Shown: positions 1-4,356 of the stretch, in pieces
How positions within the stretch are numbered: the first letter of the stretch is position 1
Layout: every line of letters begins with the position of its first letter
Origin: Aquificaceae bacterium
GTDB taxonomy: Bacteria; Aquificota; Aquificia; Aquificales; Aquificaceae
Direction of reading: 5' to 3'
DNA length: 7,208 bases
Assembly: GCA_015492115.1 (NCBI GenBank)
Contig: WGFS01000029.1
Coordinates: 1-7,208 of the forward strand
Position numbers and translations under genes: made by a program
The notes under the pieces: model-generated
What the model was told of the DNA's origin: nothing
The model's input: the letters and a program-made list of their open reading frames with translations, nothing else
The model's database searches: none

Positions 1-11
1 GGTAAGTGTAC

Positions 12-1340
12 TCAAAGATATTCTCTGAGAAGTTCCGCAAGCCCGTCCATCTCCTCCCTTGTTCTCTTCTCCGTGACAGCTATAAGGAGTGAGTCCTTCA
101 GCTCAGGGTAAAACCTCTCAAGCTGTATCCCGAACATGTAACCCTCACCCAACGTCCTGTTCCATATGTGCAGGGCATTCTCAACCTTCAGGGGAAACTC
201 CCAGAGGTGCCTTCCTTCAAAGACCTCTTCAAAACCAAGTTGCAAAAGTTTTTCCTTTAAATACAGAGCCTTTGACAGGCTCTGCCTCGCCACCTCCTTC
301 AAACCTTCTCTACCGAGGAGGGATACGTAGATGAGGTTAGCGAGAGCCATGAGGTTCTGGTTCGTGCAGATGTTGGAGGTCGCCCTCTCTCTCCTTATGT
401 GCTGTTCTCTGGTCTGAAGGATGAGTGTGAAGGCTCTCCTTCCTTCAATGTCTTCCCCGAGACCGACGAGCCTTCCGGGCATCTTCCTTACATACTTCTC
501 CCTGGTGGCGAAGAAGCCAACGTAGGGTCCTCCGTAGTTCATGGGGATGCCGAGCTGTTGTCCTTCCCCCACAACTATGTCCGCCCCAAAGTCCCCGGGG
601 GGCTTTAGAACAGACAGGGCAACGGGGTCTGCAACCACCACGAAGGGAACCTCATACTTCCTGGCGAGCTCTCCTATCTCCTTCAGAGGTTCTACGTATC
701 CGAAGAAGTTGGGATACTGCACCGCGAGGGCATGGGCTTCCCCGTCTTTCATGGACTTTTCGAGTACTTCCAGATCGGTAGTTCCCTCCTGGGTATAGGG
801 GATTTCCACTATCTCATCCCCGTAACCCTGGAGGTAGGTCCTGACAACCTCTCTGTACAGAGGGTTTATCCCTGAGGAGAGAACTACCCTCTTACCTTTC
901 CCTTTTACAGCCCTCGCCATCAGGATAGCCTCCGCAAGGGCGCTCGCCCCGTCGTACATGGAGGCGTTGGCAACCTCCATACCCGTGAGCTCAGCTATCA
1001 CGGTCTGATACTCAAATATAGCCTGAAGGGTTCCCTGGGAGGCTTCAGCCTGGTAAGGAGTATAAGCTGTAAGGAACTCTCCCCTCTCTATCAGGAACCA
1101 AATCGCGGAGGGGATTATCCTGTCGTAACTTCCCGCTCCCGCAAAGCAGATGAGCTTTCCGTTGTAGTCTGCGAGCTCCCTGAAATAGCTCCTCAGCTCC
1201 TCTTCGGATTTTGGCTGGGGAAGGTCTCTGGGAGGGTTAAGGAGGGAAGGGTCTATGTGGGAGAAGAGTTCCTCAACCGAGTTAAGACCTAAAAGGGAGA
1301 GTATCTCCCTCGTTTCCTCTTCGGAGTGGGGTATGTACAT
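12..1340 (-). CDS. gcvPA: Glycine dehydrogenase (decarboxylating) subunit 1, GcvPA
   Basis: This is the N-terminal-half subunit of the two-subunit P protein of the cytoplasmic glycine cleavage system, which decarboxylates glycine and passes the aminomethyl group to lipoyl-GcvH. The 442 residues match the usual length of about 440-450. Family landmarks are the opening YIPHSEEE (2-9), CFAGAGSYD (65-73), TPYQAEASQGTLQ (94-106), the glycine-rich GEGQQLGIPMNYGGPYVGFF (258-277) and the TREQHIRRERATSNICTNQ block (310-328). In this family the lysine that binds pyridoxal phosphate lies in the partner GcvPB, which is not in this window. The ATG is fixed by the TAATG junction with gcvH, sharing one base, and by AGGAG five bases upstream (1346-1350). 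The gene is complete, with its TGA at 12-14; the 11 bases beyond it hold nothing recognisable. It is the last gene seen of a five-gene minus-strand run. Confidence 0.96.
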   Translation of the reverse strand: MYIPHSEEETREILSLLGLNSVEELFSHIDPSLLNPPRDLPQPKSEEELRSYFRELADYNGKLICFAGAGSYDRIIPSAIWFLIERGEFLTAYTPYQAEASQGTLQAIFEYQTVIAELTGMEVANASMYDGASALAEAILMARAVKGKGKRVVLSSGINPLYREVVRTYLQGYGDEIVEIPYTQEGTTDLEVLEKSMKDGEAHALAVQYPNFFGYVEPLKEIGELARKYEVPFVVVADPVALSVLKPPGDFGADIVVGEGQQLGIPMNYGGPYVGFFATREKYVRKMPGRLVGLGEDIEGRRAFTLILQTREQHIRRERATSNICTNQNLMALANLIYVSLLGREGLKEVARQSLSKALYLKEKLLQLGFEEVFEGRHLWEFPLKVENALHIWNRTLGEGYMFGIQLERFYPELKDSLLIAVTEKRTREEMDGLAELLREYL

Positions 1341-1855
1341 TACCTCTCCTCTTCATAGCCGAGCTCTTCCTCGGGGAGGCTCTCCAAGGACTCTTCAAGC
1401 CCTTCTACGGGTATCTCCTCGGTGGATTCTTCTCCCTGTTCCTCCTTTATTATCTCTCTGAGGAGCTCGGCGTAATCCTCGGGGGGCATCAGATCCTCTA
1501 CCTCGGTTGGATCTTTCATCTCAAGTATAGCTACCCACCCCGCATCGTAGGGATCCTCGTTTATTATTGAAGGGTCATCGGAGAGATCCTCGTTGGACTC
1601 TATGACCGTCCCAGTTACAGGACTGTATATGGGGGCTACGTTTTTGACAGATTCCACGTTGGCAAGGGTCTCCCCAGCCTCAACCTCCTGTTCCTTCTCC
1701 GGCAGGTCAACGTAAACTATGTCCCCCAGCATCTTCTGAGCGTAGTCCGTTATCCCCACCTGAGCTTTTCCATTCTTTATGTAAGCCCACTCATGGTCCT
1801 TGGTGTAGTATCTGTCCCCCTTCACAAGGTACCCGCCTACAACTATGTCTTCCAT
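1340..1855 (-). CDS. gcvH: Glycine cleavage system H protein, GcvH, with acidic C-terminal tail
   Basis: GcvH is the lipoylated shuttle that carries the aminomethyl intermediate from P protein to T protein and is then reoxidised by L protein. From the ATG at 1855 it has 171 residues against a usual 125-135. The core is canonical: KDHEWA (19-24), VGITDYAQKMLGDIVYVDLP (33-52), then ETLANVESVK with the predicted lipoyl lysine K71, SPVTG (78-82) and NEDPYDAGW (99-107). The domain finishes near residue 136. The rest (138-171) is a low-complexity tail with 16 Glu and only one basic residue, the final Arg. A GTG six bases upstream is possible, but the GGAGG at 1863-1867 stands seven bases from the ATG and only one from the GTG, so ATG is chosen. 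It overlaps gcvPA by one base, supporting a joint role. GcvH-like lipoate carriers also serve sulfur-oxidising sHdr systems, but the gcvPA neighbour favours glycine cleavage. Confidence 0.94.
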   Translation of the reverse strand: MEDIVVGGYLVKGDRYYTKDHEWAYIKNGKAQVGITDYAQKMLGDIVYVDLPEKEQEVEAGETLANVESVKNVAPIYSPVTGTVIESNEDLSDDPSIINEDPYDAGWVAILEMKDPTEVEDLMPPEDYAELLREIIKEEQGEESTEEIPVEGLEESLESLPEEELGYEEER

Positions 1856-1862
1856 CTTCACT

Positions 1863-1867
1863 CCTCC
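1863..1867 (-). promoter_or_regulatory. Ribosome-binding site of gcvH
   Basis: GGAGG on the minus strand lies seven bases before the ATG at 1855. It is too close to the alternative in-frame GTG at 1861 to serve it, so it decides the gcvH start in favour of the ATG. Confidence 0.75.
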
Positions 1868-1879
1868 AGAGTATTTATT

Positions 1880-2842
1880 TTATAAGCCTTTGCTCTGAAA
1901 TAAAACCTTGAACCTGTCCCCCATGCTTATGAGCATCGTCTTCAGGCGGGACAGCCTTTCTACAGATTCTGGACTCTCATCAAAGCTGAGGGTTTCAAGC
2001 TCCGTAAGGAAGTGAGGTATGCTCGCAAGGAAGTTCCTCTGGCTATCAAAGAGCACAGTTCTTAATCCAAAGTCCTTCCCATACTCCATCAGTGCAGAGA
2101 AGTTCACCTGCGCACTCAGGTCCATACCGCCCTCTCGGTATATATCGCCCCTAAGGGAGTGCTTTTTATACCCAACCACAGTTCCCTCCTGGAACCTGGG
2201 AAGTTCCTCAGAGGTGTATCCGTAATCTATCAAAAGGTGGTACCCCTTCGTTAACGCCCTCGCTACCCTCTCCAGCATATCCACGCAGTCAATACATACC
2301 TCCACTCTCTGGCTCAAGTCCTCGTAGCCCATTCGCTTCAAAAACTCCTTAACCCTTTCGTCCTCAAGACTGAGCCATACTTCCTCACCCTCATCGCTTA
2401 CGTAAAGCTCCTTTCCTTCCTTTACCACGTGAACGGGAAGGGCATCGTAGAACTCGTTGGATAGAACAACTCCCTCTATCTGGGGGAACTCCTCAACCCA
2501 TAAAACATTATCAAAGCCCGAAAGAACCTCCCTCTGAACCTCAATGAGGGCAGGGCTTATCTCGTATATGAGATACCTGAGCCTTTTCAAAAGGTCTGGG
2601 TCTTCTTTTCCATAATAGTTCAGAATGTCCCTCGCGAGCAGTCCTCTGCCCGCACCCAGCTCCAGTATGACAGGGGACTCAAACTCCTTCAGACGATGGT
2701 AGAGGAAGTTCGCTATGGACTCTCCAAAGACCCTGTCAAGCTCGGGGGCTGTGAAGAAGTCTCCCTTGGAGGAAAACTTCTCTTCAGGAGATACATAGTA
2801 CTCTCTTACTCTCTCTGCCATGAAATCTCTAAAGCTTTTCAC
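1880..2842 (-). CDS. SAM-dependent methyltransferase, MidA/NDUFAF7 family
   Basis: This 320-residue protein fits the class I methyltransferase family PF02636 (MidA in Dictyostelium, NDUFAF7 in human mitochondria). Family marks in order are GDFFTAPELDRVFGE (27-41), the SAM-binding motif I VILELGAGRG (58-67), the acidic YEISPALIEVQ segment, SNEFYDALPV, LIDYGY and DLSAQVNFSAL. Human NDUFAF7 dimethylates an arginine of the complex I subunit NDUFS2 and is needed for complex I assembly. The bacterial target is unproven, so a role in respiratory-complex maturation is inference. The start is GTG at 2842, fixed by GGGAGG five bases upstream (2848-2853) and by a four-base GTGA overlap with the end of the lolD-type gene. 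A 24-base AT-rich gap separates it from gcvH downstream. No signal peptide or membrane segment is seen, so it should be cytoplasmic. Confidence 0.88.
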   Translation of the reverse strand: MKSFRDFMAERVREYYVSPEEKFSSKGDFFTAPELDRVFGESIANFLYHRLKEFESPVILELGAGRGLLARDILNYYGKEDPDLLKRLRYLIYEISPALIEVQREVLSGFDNVLWVEEFPQIEGVVLSNEFYDALPVHVVKEGKELYVSDEGEEVWLSLEDERVKEFLKRMGYEDLSQRVEVCIDCVDMLERVARALTKGYHLLIDYGYTSEELPRFQEGTVVGYKKHSLRGDIYREGGMDLSAQVNFSALMEYGKDFGLRTVLFDSQRNFLASIPHFLTELETLSFDESPESVERLSRLKTMLISMGDRFKVLFQSKGL

Positions 2843-3498
2843 ATGAGCCTCCCGTCTTTCATGTGCAGGATTCTCTGGGCTCTCTTAGCAAGATAGTCTT
2901 CGTGGGTGACCATGACTATAGTCCTGCCCTCTCTGTGAAGCTCCATGAATATATCCATGACAACCTCCGTATTTCTTGAGTCAAGATTACCGGTTGGTTC
3001 GTCCGCAAGTATGAGAAGCGGGTCGTTGGCAAGGGCACGGGCTATGGCTACCCTCTGCTGTTCACCCCCCGAGAGCTGGTAGGGTTTCCTGTTCTCTTTA
3101 CCTGTAAGCCCAACCCTCTTAAGAAGTTCAGAGGCTCTCTCCCTTGCGGACTTTCCACCAGTTCCAGCCTTCAGCATGGGAACCATGACGTTCTCAAGGG
3201 CACTGAACTCAGGAAGGAGATAATGAAACTGAAATACGAAGCCAAGCTTCCTGTTTCTTATCCTTGACAGTCTCTTCTCTTCGGTGAACCTAACTTCTTC
3301 ACCCTCAAAGAATACCTTCCCTTCCGTGGGGCTGTCTATGAGACCCAGAATGTACAGGAGCGAACTCTTACCGGAACCGGAAGCACCGACTACGCTCACG
3401 AACTCACCTCTGAAGATATCCAGGGATATATCCTTCAGTATCCTCTCACCGTCTATGAACTTTGAGACCTTCCTCAAAGAGACGAGGGGTTTCTCCAT
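2839..3498 (-). CDS. lolD: ABC transporter ATP-binding protein, LolD type
   Basis: This is the ATPase of a LolCDE/MacB-type transporter; LolCDE releases outer-membrane lipoproteins from the inner membrane. From ATG 3498 it has 219 residues, near the usual 220-230. It has every catalytic motif: Walker A GASGSGKS (38-45), Q-loop Gln90 in FVFQFHYLLPEFSALENV, signature LSGGEQQRVAIARAL (142-156), Walker B LLILADEPTGNLD (161-173) and H-loop His199. The FQFHxLLPEFxALENV stretch is typical of LolD rather than of other close ATPases such as MacB or FtsE. No membrane partner (LolC/LolE) is adjacent. An in-frame TTG at 3507 would add three residues; ATG is preferred, though neither has a good Shine-Dalgarno. 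The start lies 53 bases inside the upstream acetyltransferase gene, and its end overlaps the methyltransferase start by four bases. Confidence 0.92.
   Translation of the reverse strand: MEKPLVSLRKVSKFIDGERILKDISLDIFRGEFVSVVGASGSGKSSLLYILGLIDSPTEGKVFFEGEEVRFTEEKRLSRIRNRKLGFVFQFHYLLPEFSALENVMVPMLKAGTGGKSARERASELLKRVGLTGKENRKPYQLSGGEQQRVAIARALANDPLLILADEPTGNLDSRNTEVVMDIFMELHREGRTIVMVTHEDYLAKRAQRILHMKDGRLM
2848..2853 (-). promoter_or_regulatory. Ribosome-binding site of the MidA-family gene
   Basis: GGGAGG on the minus strand, five bases before the GTG at 2842, lies inside the last codons of the lolD-type gene. It supports the GTG start over the internal ATG at codon 8 and suggests translational coupling. 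Confidence 0.7.
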
Positions 3499-3946
3499 CA
3501 AGCTCAAGTATAACCGCTATCTCGTCGCAGTTGGGAAACTTGACGCAGTTTATACAGTCACTCCATACCTTGTGAGGCAGGACTCCCTTATCAACAACCT
3601 TGAAGCCGAACCTCTCAAAGTACTCCTTGGCGTAGGTTAGGGAGAATACCTTTGATATACCGAGATCTCCAGCTTCCTTCACACATGCGTGTATTAGAGC
3701 CTGACCTATGCCCTCTCCTCTCCTGTCCTTTCTAACCGCGAGGCTCCTTATCTCCGCAAGGTCTTCCCATACTATCTGGAGGGCACAGCAACCGAGAACT
3801 TCACCCTCCTCTTCATAGATCCAGAAGTCCCTTATATGCTCGTATATGGAGTTTAGACTCCTTGGAAGGAGTATCCCTTCCTCAGCGTAATCCCTTATGA
3901 GGGAGTGGATGAGGGGAGCGTCCTTGAGCCTTGCCTTTCTGACCAT
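3446..3946 (-). CDS. argA: GNAT N-acetyltransferase, single-domain N-acetylglutamate synthase (ArgA-like)
   Basis: The likely reaction is acetyl-CoA plus glutamate to N-acetylglutamate, the first step of arginine synthesis, in the cytoplasm. The 166-residue protein has the acetyl-CoA loop RRGEGIGQAL (75-84), the preceding strand EIRSLAVRKD, and the family blocks EGILLPRSL (23-31), EHIRDFWIYEEEGEVLGCCAL (36-56) and LPHKVWSDCINCVKFPNCDEIAVILEL (123-149). The cysteines C131, C134 and C140 in that last block are characteristic of short ArgA-type enzymes and could bind a metal. There is no amino-acid-kinase domain, unlike classical E. coli ArgA. The conserved core ends at L149; the last 17 residues are encoded over the start of lolD. 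The ATG at 3946 matches the family N-terminus but has no Shine-Dalgarno. It is the first gene of the minus-strand run. Substrate is inferred from family resemblance; another small-molecule acetyltransferase is possible. Confidence 0.82.
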   Translation of the reverse strand: MVRKARLKDAPLIHSLIRDYAEEGILLPRSLNSIYEHIRDFWIYEEEGEVLGCCALQIVWEDLAEIRSLAVRKDRRGEGIGQALIHACVKEAGDLGISKVFSLTYAKEYFERFGFKVVDKGVLPHKVWSDCINCVKFPNCDEIAVILELDGETPRLFEEGLKVHRR

Positions 3947-3959
3947 AGCGTTTTAATAT
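3931..3959 (+). promoter_or_regulatory. Predicted promoter for the metal-efflux operon
   Basis: On the plus strand TTGCCT (3931-3936, four of six bases of TTGACA) and TAATAT (3954-3959, four of six) are spaced by 17 bases. Initiation near 3966 would leave about six bases of leader before the ATG at 3972, again without a Shine-Dalgarno. The -35 lies in the acetyltransferase coding region and the -10 overlaps that of the opposing promoter. Evidence is weak but no other upstream space exists. Confidence 0.33.
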
Positions 3960-3982
3960 ATTTCACCAAGTATGCGTAGCAA
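3955..3982 (-). promoter_or_regulatory. Predicted promoter for the minus-strand five-gene run
   Basis: On the minus strand a -35-like TTGCTA (3977-3982, four of six consensus bases) is followed after 16 bases by TATATT (3955-3960, five of six). Initiation about seven bases further on would fall near 3948, giving an almost leaderless transcript before the ATG at 3946. This fits the absence of a Shine-Dalgarno. It is a by-eye match in a short AT-rich patch, so only moderate trust is warranted. Confidence 0.4.
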
Positions 3983-4313
3983 GTTGCTCCCTTTACTCTT
4001 AGCTCTGAACATACTCCTGGTTTTCTCCTCAAAGGGCTTCAGTCAGGATGTCCTCTGCATACACGTTCACGAAAAAATCGTCCATGTTGAGAGCGAGAGT
4101 GCAAATCTGCCCGTAGCCAAGGATGAGGTGCACGTTAAGCTCCTCTCGGATCTCACGGACAAGTTCTTCAAGATATCGCTGGACTCAGTGCCGATCCATG
4201 AAGAGAGGTTCTTGCCCTTCACAGTGATCTACGGCAGTCATAGAAAGGGTCTCAACCACCGCCGAGAGGCGGTTCTCTTAACCTCCATAAAAACTGTCCG
4301 TCTCCTGATCTGA
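3972..4313 (+). CDS. Small exported protein with CxHxH motif, function unknown
   Basis: I do not recognise this 113-residue protein. It begins with a convincing signal peptide: basic n-region MRSK, hydrophobic core through about residue 18, and a possible cleavage site after GFS (22-24). The mature part starts QDVLCIHVHEKIVH, so Cys29, His31, His33 and His38 cluster right after cleavage; further histidines are at 54, 76, 90 and 96. It has no other hydrophobic segment, so it is probably periplasmic. It lies 43 bases ahead of the CzcC-like gene on the same strand and is probably cotranscribed with the efflux genes. Small His-containing exported proteins are often found beside metal efflux systems, so metal binding, sensing or delivery is a reasonable inference. 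Doubts are the lack of a Shine-Dalgarno and some CGN arginine codons near the end (the efflux genes mostly use AGG/AGA). The signal peptide is the best evidence that it is a gene. Confidence 0.62.
   Translation: MRSKLLPLLLALNILLVFSSKGFSQDVLCIHVHEKIVHVESESANLPVAKDEVHVKLLSDLTDKFFKISLDSVPIHEERFLPFTVIYGSHRKGLNHRREAVLLTSIKTVRLLI
4258..4273 (+). other. GNRA-capped RNA hairpin in the 3' end of the small exported-protein gene
   Basis: ACCGCC (4258-4263) and GGCGGT (4268-4273) are perfect complements closed by GAGA, a GNRA tetraloop. The six-base-pair stem is five G-C pairs plus one A-U pair. No U-run follows, so it is not an intrinsic terminator. It lies about 100 bases before the CzcC-like start codon. 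Confidence 0.45.
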
Positions 4314-4315
4314 TC
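4306..4315 (+). repeat. Tandem TGATC duplication at the stop codon of the small exported-protein gene
   Basis: TGATC occurs twice back to back at 4306-4310 and 4311-4315. The second copy supplies the TGA stop codon. It is a minor slippage-type repeat; losing one copy would still leave a stop (TAA) at the same codon. Confidence 0.5.
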
Positions 4316-4318
4316 TAA

Positions 4319-4350
4319 ACCTCCTTAGCTCACAGAGAAAAAACGGAGGT
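4319..4350 (+). promoter_or_regulatory. Ribosome-binding site of the CzcC-like gene with facing anti-Shine-Dalgarno sequence
   Basis: GGAGGT (4345-4350) stands six bases before the ATG at 4357 and is a strong ribosome-binding site. ACCTCC at 4319-4324 is its exact complement, giving a possible six-pair stem with a 20-base loop. CTCAC (4329-4333) can alternatively pair with GTGAG (4349-4353). The complement starts six bases after the stop codon of the upstream gene (4311-4313), where a terminating ribosome would cover it, so translational coupling is a plausible outcome. Confidence 0.45.
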
Positions 4351-4356
4351 GAGAGT

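Noticed and set aside
1868..1915. Possible internal promoter before gcvH (TATAAA near the end of the MidA-family gene).
   Set aside because: No convincing -35 hexamer lies at the right distance, and the AT-rich patch alone is too weak to call.
3284..3640. Plus-strand open frame of 118 codons across the lolD-acetyltransferase overlap.
   Set aside because: It lies opposite two confidently identified genes, and its translation shows no domain or signal peptide.
4042..4191. Minus-strand open stretch of about 50 codons opposite the small exported-protein gene, reading like a helical protein (VQRYLEELVREIREEL).
   Set aside because: It is bounded by stops, has no start codon near its beginning and no ribosome-binding site; the opposite strand has a start codon and a signal peptide. 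It is best explained as the complement of the real reading frame.
4258..4300. Intrinsic terminator after the small exported-protein gene.
   Set aside because: The GNRA hairpin is inside the coding sequence and no T-run follows it; read-through into the efflux genes is more likely.
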